Below are positions 15,197-22,932 of a stretch of 64,000 nt of DNA, in pieces. The translations under genes and the position numbers were made by a program. Within the stretch, counting starts at the first letter, position 1. Each line of letters starts with the position of its first letter. Under the pieces are notes generated by a model. The model saw only the letters and a list, made by a program, of their open reading frames with translations, ran no database searches and was not told where the DNA came from. Source of the DNA: an uncultured Lachnospiraceae bacterium (GTDB taxonomy: Bacteria; Bacillota; Clostridia; Lachnospirales; Lachnospiraceae). The stretch is taken from assembly GCA_910579805.1 (NCBI GenBank), contig CAJTWM010000006.1, positions 77,325 to 141,324 of the forward strand, in the 5' to 3' direction.

Positions 15197-16228
15197 TCAG
15201 GCGGTTACTGGCTGCTCTTTTTTCATGTTTGCGGACATCCCTCCAAGTATCTTCCTTGGATAATTGTTTATCCAGTTCTGTATATACTGTAATTCTTCGT
15301 CTGTATAGTCTTCTATCCGTGCCCCTTTTGGAATGAACCGCCGTATCAGCCTGTTCGTGTTTTCATTAGTCCCTCTCTCCCAGCTGCTGTAAGGGTGGCA
15401 GTAATATGCTTTTGTCCTTGGCTTCTTTTTGTTCCGGCATCCTGTCTCGATCCCTTTGAAGTCTAAAAATTCTACTCCGTTGTCCATGGTGATGGTTTTG
15501 AAAATTTCCCTGAATTTCTGTGTGCCGAGTTCCCGTTCCATCCGGTCTAATGCCCTGACAACCGATTCACTTTTTTTATTCTTCAGCCGTATGATGATCT
15601 CATCCCGTTCAGATCGTTCTGACAGTACAAGTAAGCATTCCCTGCTTTTCCCCTGTGGACCGGCTACCGTGTCCATTTCCCAGTGTCCGTATGTTTCCCG
15701 GTCAAGCACTTCCGGAGGCCTTTTCTCTATGGAAGTGCCTTTCAGGTTCTTCAGCGCAACTGTCCTCTTGTACTGCTGTTTTTTCGGTTTCCGCTTTGCC
15801 GGAAGATCTGCATTGCCGACCGTCAGAAAGATGCCCTTGTCTATGTAGCTGTAGAGTGTCGTTGTGCAGACACTTGTGGCAAACTGCAGCCCTCTGTTTT
15901 TGATGTCCTGCAGGACTGCATAGGGACTGTATTTCATTTCCTTTATCATATGTTCGATATGTTTTGCAAAAGAAATGTCGTTCCCGATCTTGAGCTTGGC
16001 GCCTTTGGCAGTCCGGTTTTCCTCGTATTTCCTCTGTGCCGCGTCTGCAAGGTATACCGTTTTTTCCCGGAGCTGTGTGTCAAGCTGCTTTGTTTTTCCC
16101 CGGTTCAGCTCGTAGTATATCGTGCGTTCACATTTCCCGACTAATTTTGCGATCTCTGGTGCTTTCTTTCCAAGTTTTCGGTAACATTCGATCTCGTACC
16201 GCTGCCGTTCTGTTATGTATCTTCCCAT
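15197..16228 (-). CDS. IS30-family DDE transposase
   Basis: 343 aa, normal for IS30. N-terminal HTH (RQRYEIECYRKLGKKAPEIA ... GKCERTIYYELNRG), then the catalytic triad HWEMDTV (D), TMDNGVEF (D) and WERGTNENTNRLIRRF (E). The gene is preceded by TGGAGG. No separate IS ends are seen around the gene, and the inverted repeats instead lie at the outer prophage ends, so it probably moves the whole phage. Spiroplasma filamentous viruses (SpV1 group) are known to encode an IS30-type transposase. Confidence 0.92.
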   Translation of the reverse strand: MGRYITERQRYEIECYRKLGKKAPEIAKLVGKCERTIYYELNRGKTKQLDTQLREKTVYLADAAQRKYEENRTAKGAKLKIGNDISFAKHIEHMIKEMKYSPYAVLQDIKNRGLQFATSVCTTTLYSYIDKGIFLTVGNADLPAKRKPKKQQYKRTVALKNLKGTSIEKRPPEVLDRETYGHWEMDTVAGPQGKSRECLLVLSERSERDEIIIRLKNKKSESVVRALDRMERELGTQKFREIFKTITMDNGVEFLDFKGIETGCRNKKKPRTKAYYCHPYSSWERGTNENTNRLIRRFIPKGARIEDYTDEELQYIQNWINNYPRKILGGMSANMKKEQPVTA

Positions 16229-16247
16229 TTGTATCCTCCAGTCAGAG

Positions 16248-16283
16248 AGTAAAAGGCAGGTTGCCTCTGCCTTTTACTTTTTT
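16248..16283 (+). terminator. Strong hairpin with T-run
   Basis: AGTAAAAGGCAG and CTGCCTTTTACT arms (12 bp) followed by six T on the plus strand. It separates the transposase from the reverse small genes. Confidence 0.55.
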
Positions 16284-16398
16284 AAAATTCAAATTCATTT
16301 TGATATTCTTCTAATAATTCTATTTGAAGCCAATATGGCATGTCCTTATAATCTTCTAAAGTAATTTCTTTTATATTTTCAAGTCATAATTCAAACAT
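16282..16398 (-). pseudogene. Small phage gene with an in-frame TGA at codon 5
   Basis: Reads MFEL, TGA, then LENIKEITLEDYKDMPYWLQ and IELLEEYQNEFEF to a TAA. Apart from the stop the frame is coherent, with its own leader and AGAAGG site. Either a nonsense mutation or a start further inside. Function unknown. Confidence 0.45.
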
Positions 16399-16405
16399 TT
16401 TTTTT

Positions 16406-16446
16406 CCTTCTTTCTCCCCGTCCTGCCGGTAGGTCAGCATGTTTTA
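16406..16446 (-). repeat. Repeated leader, copy 1
   Basis: TCTCCCCGTCCTGCCGGTAG core, carried just upstream of a small reverse gene; also at 16649 and 16916. It contains the small fold CCTACCGGCAGG and ends at the ribosome binding site. Confidence 0.7.
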
Positions 16447-16642
16447 TTCTATGTCGATAAAAATAGTGTTTTCATCTTCCCATGTAAAACTTGTTATTTC
16501 GTGTTCTATATAGTCTAATATGCAGTCCTGAAACCAGTTTCCATACGCATACACATGGATGGAAAGAATCTTTATTCCTTATGTATATTTCTGTATGGTC
16601 ATTGATCAGGTCTATTGTTGTTAATATTCTTTCAAGTGTCAT
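16444..16642 (-). pseudogene. Small phage gene with a one-base frameshift
   Basis: Starts MTLERILTTIDLINDHTEIY, then after the AAT AAA G tract the natural frame continues one base shifted as ILSIHVYAYGNWFQDCILDY and IEHEITSFTWEDENTIFIDIE. The total of 199 nt is not a multiple of three. Function unknown. Could be decay, a sequencing error, or a programmed shift. Confidence 0.5.
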
Positions 16643-16648
16643 GTTTTA

Positions 16649-16682
16649 CCTTTTTTCTCCCCGTCCTGCCGGTAGGCCAGCG
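16649..16682 (-). repeat. Repeated leader, copy 2
   Basis: Same core as copy 1 with GGCC in place of GGTC; upstream of the frameshifted small gene. Confidence 0.7.
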
Positions 16683-16715
16683 CGTATTGTTCTGTGTCCC
16701 TGATAGTTTTACGGT

Positions 16716-16910
16716 TTAGTGTATTATTTCTTCCCGTTCAATTTCAAAAGCTAAACAGATATTTTTGATCATGTCGTCGATTTCTTCAATGCTTATCTCT
16801 TTTGTTTCCTGATCCGGGGTTCTTCCCGCGTCAATGCTGTCTAAAGCTTTTTGAAAATCATATCCTTTTTTCTCAATTACTTTTGCGATTTCTACATTTG
16901 TTATTATCAT
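16716..16910 (-). CDS. Small phage protein, 64 aa
   Basis: ATG preceded by AGAAGGTAAAAC from the repeated leader. Acidic soluble protein (MIITNVEIAKVIEKKGYDFQ, then SIEEIDDMIKNICLAFEIER). It is the only intact member of the three genes carrying the repeated leader. Function unknown. Confidence 0.55.
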   Translation of the reverse strand: MIITNVEIAKVIEKKGYDFQKALDSIDAGRTPDQETKEISIEEIDDMIKNICLAFEIEREEIIH

Positions 16911-16915
16911 GTTTT

Positions 16916-16954
16916 ACCTTCTTTCTCCCCGTCCTGCCGGTAGGTCAGCATGTT
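16916..16954 (-). repeat. Repeated leader, copy 3
   Basis: Third copy of the leader with the TCTCCCCGTCCTGCCGGTAG core. Upstream (16955-17103) lies a site AAAGGAGG followed by ATGGCAACATAA, a start with an immediate stop, so another decayed gene may sit here. Confidence 0.65.
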
Positions 16955-17103
16955 TGGCTTTCGCCCTTTAAAATTGGTTTTGGTTGAAGTTTGAAACGGG
17001 TGCTTGGTAAGCAGTGATTTTTTATGTTGCCATCTTGGTTTTCCTCCTTTCTGTATGACTGGCTTCGTATATCGTTTGTTTCCGGTATGCTTGGACGTTT
17101 GGG

Positions 17104-17230
17104 AATCCATTCCATGACAAAGTCAACAAAAAAAGACCCCAAAGGTCTTTTTAATCAAAAAATTTTTAAAAATATGTATTTCATTTTTAAAAAATTTTTG
17201 ATGGTTGTTTACTTTTTCATGGAATGGATT
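17104..17230. repeat. 127-bp nested inverted repeat
   Basis: Outer arms AATCCATTCCATGA (17104-17117) and TCATGGAATGGATT (17217-17230) are perfect. Inside are AAAGACC/GGTCTTT and a long AT palindrome built of A/T runs (about 17154-17206). No gene. Possibly complementary-strand origin or bidirectional terminator of the phage. Confidence 0.65.
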
Positions 17231-17739
17231 ACCATAAGGGAAAGCATATAGGAAACAGACGGTAGACGCAGACAGGCAGACGGGAAGAGAGGAAAAGCAT
17301 TTGGCAGCAGAAAAAATCACGGACGTTGCGGAAAGTGTCTGGGATTTTTCCGTAATATAATAGCCCCCTGCAGGGGGTTGGGGGCATGAAGCTGAAAAGC
17401 GATAGGTTATATTAGCGGACGGCGACTGGACATGGAATGGCGTAAAGACGGTGAAGCTAGGCGCAAAAATCGGTTATCCCCTCACGCCTTATATCCCGAT
17501 GGCTGCCTGATGGGGGTAGGAGATTTTTTGTCTGCGCCCTACGGTGCGGGTATCATAGCCCCTTATAGGGGTTGGGGGTAATGAAGCTTTTCCCTCCTCC
17601 CTCACCTGTGTCATGTAGGGGGAGGGATAGTTTTTCTTGGAATTTTTTGCAATGCACTACCGCAAAAAAGCTCTTAGAAAAACTTGGGAGGGGATAGATG
17701 TATAGTAAATATATACAAAAGTAACAAAAAGCATTATAT
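17231..17739. other. Non-coding right arm with two similar G-rich hairpin modules
   Basis: No coding region is convincing. Two related units occur: ATAGCCCCCTGCAGGGGGTT followed by GGGGGCATGAAGCT (from 17359) and ATAGCCCCTTATAGGGGTTG followed by GGGGTAATGAAGCT (from 17555). Each has a C4-5/G4-5 hairpin and trailing G-run. Confidence 0.5.
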
Positions 17740-17801
17740 AGTAGATAAATTTTTGCTGTTTGTATGATTTTTACAAAGTTATTTATCTACTGCAATTTAA
17801 T
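17740..17801. repeat. Right end: internal hairpin and terminal inverted repeat
   Basis: AGTAGATAAAT (17740-17750) pairs with ATTTATCTACT (17781-17791). TACTGCAATTTAAT (17788-17801) is the exact inverse of the left-end 6645-6658. Confidence 0.65.
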
Positions 17802-17813
17802 CTTGAAATTTAG

Positions 17814-17842
17814 CAAAACGATGTTTTCGAAACGATGTTTTC
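17814..17842. repeat. Right direct repeat, doubled
   Basis: CAAAACGATGTTTTC (17814-17828), identical to 6617-6631, followed at once by AAACGATGTTTTC (17830-17842). Marks the right prophage boundary about 70 bp upstream of dpaA. Confidence 0.7.
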
Positions 17843-17913
17843 CTTCCTTATAAGGTACTTGCATAAAATCCCTACTGTAAACGTAAAATAGAAAAAAATC
17901 CGAAAGGATACTT

Positions 17914-18738
17914 ATGTCGTTTACTCATCATTTTTCCGTTTTACCCGGCGATGCGCGTCAGGATCACCTGATAGATATTCTTCTGTCTAAAGGACGTCAG
18001 GTTGCCTTTGATATGCCTCTTGAAAAACTTTGTGCCGCCTCTCCCGTAATCCTTGGCCCGATCCCCTTTTCTTACTCTTATGACGAGCTTTCCCTTATTC
18101 CCAGACAACTTATCTTTGGAGGCTGTCTGACCAAAGAATTTTTACTTTCCTGTGAACGGAACGACATCACCGCCGTAGACTACATGAAAGACAAAGAACT
18201 TACCGTTTTAAACGCAGTCGCCACTGCCGAAGGAACGGTCGCATCCATGATACAACATTCTTATTATAACCTGCATGGCGCTCCCGTCCTGATCCTTGGC
18301 TTCGGTGTCTGCGCCAAAGCGCTTGCGGACCGGCTTTCGGCGATGCATGCAAAAATCTGTATCTGCGCACGGGACAAAGCGGCCCGGGCGGAGGCCGTCT
18401 CATTGGGCTTCGAGGCCATTTCTTTTGAAGATTTATGGGGCCGGCTGCCGGGATTTTTGTTTATTGTCAATACCGTGCCTGCTCTTGTCCTTACGAAAGA
18501 ACTCCTAAATTTTGTCCATCCTGAATGCCTGCTTACGGATATTGCCTCCGCACCGGGCGGTATCGATAAAGACAGCGCAGAAAAACTGCAATTTCGCTTT
18601 CAAACGCTGCCCGGCATCCCCGGAAAGATCTCCCCGAAATCCTCCGCCGCTTATATGGCTTCTTTCTTATTAGAAACTTTACGCACGGCTGAAGTAAAAC
18701 CTGCAAAGGAAACGCCGGCACAGGAGGGTTCTGCCTAA
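17914..18738 (+). CDS. dpaA: Dipicolinate synthase subunit A
   Basis: 274 aa. With DpaB it forms pyridine-2,6-dicarboxylate (the spore-core solute) from the dihydrodipicolinate-pathway intermediate in the mother cell. The N-terminal domain ends at ~110 and a Rossmann NAD(P) domain starts with VLILGFGVCAKALADRL (GxG). TLPGIPGKISPKSSA near the C-terminus is typical of SpoVFA. Start supported by AAAGGA 7 nt upstream. The prophage lies directly upstream, so the native promoter may have been displaced; no clear sigma-K promoter was found in the remaining 70 bp. Confidence 0.9.
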   Translation: MSFTHHFSVLPGDARQDHLIDILLSKGRQVAFDMPLEKLCAASPVILGPIPFSYSYDELSLIPRQLIFGGCLTKEFLLSCERNDITAVDYMKDKELTVLNAVATAEGTVASMIQHSYYNLHGAPVLILGFGVCAKALADRLSAMHAKICICARDKAARAEAVSLGFEAISFEDLWGRLPGFLFIVNTVPALVLTKELLNFVHPECLLTDIASAPGGIDKDSAEKLQFRFQTLPGIPGKISPKSSAAYMASFLLETLRTAEVKPAKETPAQEGSA

Positions 18739-18911
18739 GAATGCTGACAGACCAAAGGGCTGCGATCCGCAAAGTACGGACGGCACGCCGGCTGCCGTTT
18801 ACCCCGGCCGGTCCTTGCACAGATTTCCCTTTTTACGCATAAAAATAAGTAAATCATCTTGATCCTATCGTGAAATTTTGTATTTTACGTTAAGGTCAGA
18901 AAGGGAAATCT

Positions 18912-19577
18912 ATGTCTTTTGAAGATGTTAAAATTGGAATTGCTTTTACCGGTTCTTTTTGTACCTACAACAGAATCTTTCCCGAACTGGAAAAGCTTGC
19001 TGAAAAAGGCGCTTACATTCAGACTATTTTCTCCACGGCTGCCCAAACGATAGACAGCCGTTTCGGAGAAGCAAGCGAGTTTCTTGACCGTGCCAAGAGC
19101 ATAACAGGGCATGACCCTATCCTCTCCATTGAAGGGGCGGAACCAATCGGCCCAAAAGGATTGCTCGATATCCTCGTTATTTTGCCGTGTACCGGAAACA
19201 CGCTTGCCAAACTCTCCCACGGCATTACGGACAGTCCCGTCCTCATGGCCGCAAAAGCACATCTTAGAAACGACAAGCCTCTCGTGCTTTCGCTTTCCAC
19301 CAATGACGCCCTTGGCATGAATTTAAAAAATATCGGGCTCGTCTTAAATGTGAAAAATATCTACTTTGTTCCTTTCGGTCAGGATGACCCTGTTAAAAAA
19401 CCGAATTCCATGGTAGCCCATACCGAACTTTTGCTCCCCACATTGGAGCAGGCGATGGTAGGACGCCAACTCCAGCCCGTTATCCAAAGTCCCTTTTCCA
19501 ATAACCGGGAGCCGGTAAAACCTTCCGTCACCCAAACAGCGGCGTCTCTTTCAGACAACAGGCCGGAAAGGAGCTGA
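18912..19577 (+). CDS. dpaB: Dipicolinate synthase subunit B
   Basis: 221 aa flavoprotein-like partner of DpaA. Family features: VKIGIAFTGSFCTYNRIFPE, FSTAAQTIDSRFG, LVILPCTGNTLAKLSHGITD and PLVLSLSTNDALG. Separated from dpaA by 173 nt with no gene; that gap holds a fragment (GTGAAATTTTGTATTTTACG) like the second hairpin of the dispersed repeat. asnB follows after 2 nt. Confidence 0.92.
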   Translation: MSFEDVKIGIAFTGSFCTYNRIFPELEKLAEKGAYIQTIFSTAAQTIDSRFGEASEFLDRAKSITGHDPILSIEGAEPIGPKGLLDILVILPCTGNTLAKLSHGITDSPVLMAAKAHLRNDKPLVLSLSTNDALGMNLKNIGLVLNVKNIYFVPFGQDDPVKKPNSMVAHTELLLPTLEQAMVGRQLQPVIQSPFSNNREPVKPSVTQTAASLSDNRPERS

Positions 19578-19579
19578 CC

Positions 19580-21421
19580 ATGTGCGGAATTGCAGGATTC
19601 TTTCATACGAAACAGGATTATCTGAAAAACAGGGAATACTTTTCTTCCGTATTGGATACCATGCGAAAAAGTTTAAAACATCGGGGTGACGACGAACACG
19701 GGATCTATCTTTCCTCCCGCTGCGGGCTTGCCCACGCCAGACTCTCCATCATCGACCTTGAGACCGGCGCTCAGCCAATGATCCGGAAAGCCGGGGAAAA
19801 TACCTGCGCCATCGTCCATAACGGCGAAATTTATAATATGAAAGAGTTAAAAGAAGAGTTGATGGAAAAAGGCGTTTCTTTTTCTACTACAAGCGATACG
19901 GAAGTCATTCTTGCCGGCTATATGACGGAAGGTATTTCCTTCGTCGAAAAGCTGAACGGTATTTTTGCAACGGCTATTTACGACGAAGCCTTGGAAACGC
20001 TCTACCTGTTCCGCGACCGGTTAGGCGTAAAACCGTTATTCTTTATGCGCCATGAAGACACCCTTCTCTTTGCCTCCGAGCTGAAAGGACTTTTCGCCTA
20101 TCCGGATAATTCTCCCGCCATTGATAAAGACAGCCTTTGCGAAGTTTTCGGTTTAGGCCCCGCTAAAACCTATGGCAAAGGCGTATTCAAAGACACGAAG
20201 GAAGTGCTGCCCGGCACGATCCTTACGGTTTCCTTGGACGGGATCCGGGAACTGACCTACTGGCGGCTCAAAAGCGCCCCCCACGAGGAAGATTTTCAGG
20301 AAACCATCGAAAAAACAGCCTCTTTGATTCAGGACGCCGTGAAAAAACAAATGCTCTCCGATGTTCCCATCTGTACGTTTTTATCCGGAGGCGTGGACAG
20401 CAGTCTTGTGACCTCCATCTGCGCAAAAGAACTAAAAGAAAAAGGAATCCCCTTATCCACCTATTCTTTTGATTTTAAGGACAATTCCATCCATTTTAGG
20501 TCCAATTCTTTCCAGCCCTCCGAGGACCGTCCTTTCGTCGAAAAAATGGTAAAGTACTGCAAGACCGAACATACTTATCTGGAATGTGACAATGACGATT
20601 TGATAAGCAATCTATACGAAGCGGTAGACGCCAGAGACCTGCCCTGTATGGCGGATGTGGAATCTTCCCTCCTTTATTTCTGCAGACAGGTCGTTGCCAA
20701 TCACAAAGTCGCCCTGACCGGAGAATGCGCGGATGAAATCTTCGGAGGCTACCCATGGTTTCATAAAAACGCGTGTTTTGAAGCCGACTGTTTCCCATGG
20801 ACCATGGATATGACGCCCCGAAAACTTCTTTTAAGAGATGATGTGCTCTCCACCCTTCCTTTAGAAGAATATGCAAAAAATGCGTATGAAATGACAATTT
20901 CCGAAACACCTTTGCTTGAGGGCGAAAATCCTACGGAAAAACGCCGGCGTGAAATCGCGTATCTAAACCTGAAATGGTTCATGGTCACTTTGCTGGACCG
21001 TATGGACAGAACCAGCATGGCATGCGGTTTGGAAGCAAGAGTTCCTTTTGCCGACCACAGAATCGTGGAGTATGTATGGAACGTGCCTTGGGATATGAAA
21101 TGTCCGAACGGACTTGTGAAAGGACTCCTTCGCTACGCCGCCACCGGGTATCTGCCGGACGCGATATTATACCGTAAAAAAAGTCCTTATCCGAAAACAT
21201 ACAATCCGGAATATGAAAAACTGCTTGGCAGTCTTCTGTTGGAAGTTTTGGAAGACAGCGCCTCTCCGTTAAATACTTATGTGGATAAAAAGAAAGTCCT
21301 GACCTTCCTTAAAAATCCTTCCGACTACGGAAAACCATGGTACGGGCAGCTCATGGCCGGGCCTCAGCTTTTAGCCTATCTTTTACAGGTAAACTACTGG
21401 CTGAAAAAATATGCTCTCTAG
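19580..21421 (+). CDS. asnB: Asparagine synthase (glutamine-hydrolysing)
   Basis: 613 aa. Converts aspartate to asparagine using glutamine and ATP. Cys2 of MCGIAGF is the glutaminase nucleophile, with HRGDDEHGIY, VHNGEIYN and TTSDTEV typical of class II amidotransferases. FLSGGVDSS (~270) is the ATP pyrophosphatase P-loop. AAAGGAG lies 6 nt before the ATG and the gene is 2 nt after dpaB, so it is co-transcribed with the sporulation pair. That pairing suggests a role linked to sporulation, though this is inference. Confidence 0.92.
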   Translation: MCGIAGFFHTKQDYLKNREYFSSVLDTMRKSLKHRGDDEHGIYLSSRCGLAHARLSIIDLETGAQPMIRKAGENTCAIVHNGEIYNMKELKEELMEKGVSFSTTSDTEVILAGYMTEGISFVEKLNGIFATAIYDEALETLYLFRDRLGVKPLFFMRHEDTLLFASELKGLFAYPDNSPAIDKDSLCEVFGLGPAKTYGKGVFKDTKEVLPGTILTVSLDGIRELTYWRLKSAPHEEDFQETIEKTASLIQDAVKKQMLSDVPICTFLSGGVDSSLVTSICAKELKEKGIPLSTYSFDFKDNSIHFRSNSFQPSEDRPFVEKMVKYCKTEHTYLECDNDDLISNLYEAVDARDLPCMADVESSLLYFCRQVVANHKVALTGECADEIFGGYPWFHKNACFEADCFPWTMDMTPRKLLLRDDVLSTLPLEEYAKNAYEMTISETPLLEGENPTEKRRREIAYLNLKWFMVTLLDRMDRTSMACGLEARVPFADHRIVEYVWNVPWDMKCPNGLVKGLLRYAATGYLPDAILYRKKSPYPKTYNPEYEKLLGSLLLEVLEDSASPLNTYVDKKKVLTFLKNPSDYGKPWYGQLMAGPQLLAYLLQVNYWLKKYAL

Positions 21422-21466
21422 GCATCGGCTTTCCTCCACCCCTTGACCGGGAATATTTCATTTCTG

Positions 21467-21492
21467 CTCCCATCTGTCCGCTTTTTCGGACA
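21467..21492 (-). repeat. Dispersed intergenic repeat, copy B
   Basis: CTCCCATCTGTCCGCTTTTT then CGGACA; hairpin TGTCCG/CGGACA. The only copy not placed directly before a minus-strand start codon. Confidence 0.55.
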
Positions 21493-21572
21493 CTCAGATC
21501 AGGGAGGTTGAAAGTGTATTTCTGTAAACCTTGTTGCCCTATCGTTACCTTTCACATTACCACATACGATAT

Positions 21573-21602
21573 CAGGAGGAATCCCGCTAAGGGACTCCTC
21601 CT
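21573..21602. terminator. Candidate terminator between convergent genes
   Basis: CAGGAGGAATCCC and GGGACTCCTCCTG form an imperfect stem between asnB and the protease gene; AAAAATAAC follows on the plus strand. Confidence 0.5.
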
Positions 21603-21622
21603 GAAAAATAACTTTCGGCGCC

Positions 21623-22474
21623 TTAAATCTGCTTCACCCCCGCATCCTGCCGGTCCGAATAGAAAAACCAAATCCCCAGCAGTGTGGTCGCTGCCATAAC
21701 TACCATGATCATAACCTGCGTCCCTGCATTTTCAGGCAGGACCGCAGCAACCGCACTAAGTATGGTTGCCGCAAAATTATAAGCAAGATGCAGCAAGACC
21801 GAAGGATAAACAGAATCATATTTCTCTGTCACATAGCCTAGCACAAACCCGAGCATTGCCGCATAGATCCCCTGTATCAGATTAAAATGGTAAATGCCGA
21901 ATGCCCCGGCCTGAATCAGATTCGCCAGAAGGAAACCGGCTCCCGCTCTCTTGGCAATCCTAAAAGTAATCCCCCTAAACATGATCTCTTCCACGATCGG
22001 CGCTAAAATAACCGTAGCAAGCACGGAAACCACATTAGCCTGCCCGATCCCCACCGTTTCCACAAGCGCGGCATACTGCTCCAACGCGTCCGGTATAAGC
22101 ATATACGCAATCTGCAAAAAAAGGTTCGTAAAAAGCTGCAGCCCGATTCCCAAAAAAAGAATGCCGCCGAGGGTTTTTACATGGACGACCTGCGTCAGCC
22201 GTTTTTTCTCCCTTCCTCTGTTCTGATGCCTGTACCATATGCCGAATACAAGCAGCGCGACCAACTGCGACAGAATCAGCACATAAAGAATGATGCTGTT
22301 AAATCCGCCAAGAATAGCGTCCTGTGTCATAGCCCCTTTATCACCGTCAGCCATGGCCCGCATTCCGTAATAAATACCGTAGATCAGACTAGCCAATGTA
22401 CTGCATATCATCTGTATCCCCAATCCCGCAATAAGCGGTACCGCCGTAAGTAAATAGTTTCCTGCTTTCTTCAC
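21623..22474 (-). CDS. CPBP (CAAX/Abi) family intramembrane metalloprotease
   Basis: 283 aa, about eight membrane helices. Catalytic motifs of the family are present: EEIMFRG (Glu-Glu and Arg, ~170), FGIYHF (His) and a later HLAYN. Members cleave or process membrane-bound peptides, including bacteriocin-related ones; the substrate here is unknown. Stand-alone gene on the minus strand. Confidence 0.85.
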   Translation of the reverse strand: MKKAGNYLLTAVPLIAGLGIQMICSTLASLIYGIYYGMRAMADGDKGAMTQDAILGGFNSIILYVLILSQLVALLVFGIWYRHQNRGREKKRLTQVVHVKTLGGILFLGIGLQLFTNLFLQIAYMLIPDALEQYAALVETVGIGQANVVSVLATVILAPIVEEIMFRGITFRIAKRAGAGFLLANLIQAGAFGIYHFNLIQGIYAAMLGFVLGYVTEKYDSVYPSVLLHLAYNFAATILSAVAAVLPENAGTQVMIMVVMAATTLLGIWFFYSDRQDAGVKQI

Positions 22475-22543
22475 AATGACCTCCCTGTTTCCGCTTTGCG
22501 GAATTTCTAATTCGGCCGGACAATGCCTCCGGCATAAACTTTC

Positions 22544-22813
22544 TTATTTTAACCAGTGTGTGATTCCCGTGATCTTCCTTGCTTTGAGCATAATATCCGC
22601 GGAATTTTCTTTCAGATATTCCTCCAGTTTCCCGATCTCTTCTTTGGAAAATCCAAAACTCGCGTCGATCTTCCCGGCCGGTACGACGCCTTCCGCAAAT
22701 TCCCTGCCGCCGCAGCCTTTTCGTTCAAAGCAGACACGGACCAGCTTTTCTCCTTTTTTATCATGCAAAATACTCGTATAAGTAAACGTCACTTCTTTTT
22801 CCTTATCCGTCAT
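22544..22813 (-). CDS. Conserved small hypothetical protein, 89 aa
   Basis: Begins MTDKEKEVTFTYTSILHDKK, ATG at 22813 with AGGGG ~8 nt upstream. Contains VRVCFERKGCGGREFAEGVV and a C-terminal helical end. The Cys/Gly cluster is notable, but no family is recognised with confidence. Confidence 0.6.
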   Translation of the reverse strand: MTDKEKEVTFTYTSILHDKKGEKLVRVCFERKGCGGREFAEGVVPAGKIDASFGFSKEEIGKLEEYLKENSADIMLKARKITGITHWLK

Positions 22814-22932
22814 AACCATTCCCCTTTTCTGTCCATACCGGTTTAGCGACGCTCCCATGCCGCATGCTCCGGCCTTCTATTTTAAAAAGCCTGTTCCCGT
22901 AGCTTTACCTGAAGAACCCATCGTCTATGCTT

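Larger units (their letters stand above)
6632..17813. mobile_element. Integrated filamentous-phage (inovirus-like) element with CRESS-type replication module
   Basis: About 11.2 kb bounded by the 15-bp direct repeat and by inverted ATTAAATTGCAGTA ends. Order: possible ssDNA-binding protein, small membrane proteins, major coat protein with terminator, adsorption protein, pVI-like protein, Zot assembly ATPase, non-coding hairpin region with origin, Rep, small regulators, IS30-family transposase (reverse), then reverse-strand small genes, two of them broken. Zot next to a signal-peptide adsorption protein and a coat-like 65-mer is diagnostic of inoviruses. The ends are inferred from repeats, not from an empty site. 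Confidence 0.85.

Noticed and set aside
15140..16300. IS30 as an independent insertion sequence within the phage
   Set aside because: No inverted repeats or target duplication were found flanking the gene; the outer prophage ends fit better.
16945..17142. Two overlapping basic frames (65-67 codons) on the minus strand
   Set aside because: No initiation sites; one merely translates the repeated leader. The only good AAAGGAGG here leads to ATGGCAACATAA, an immediate stop.
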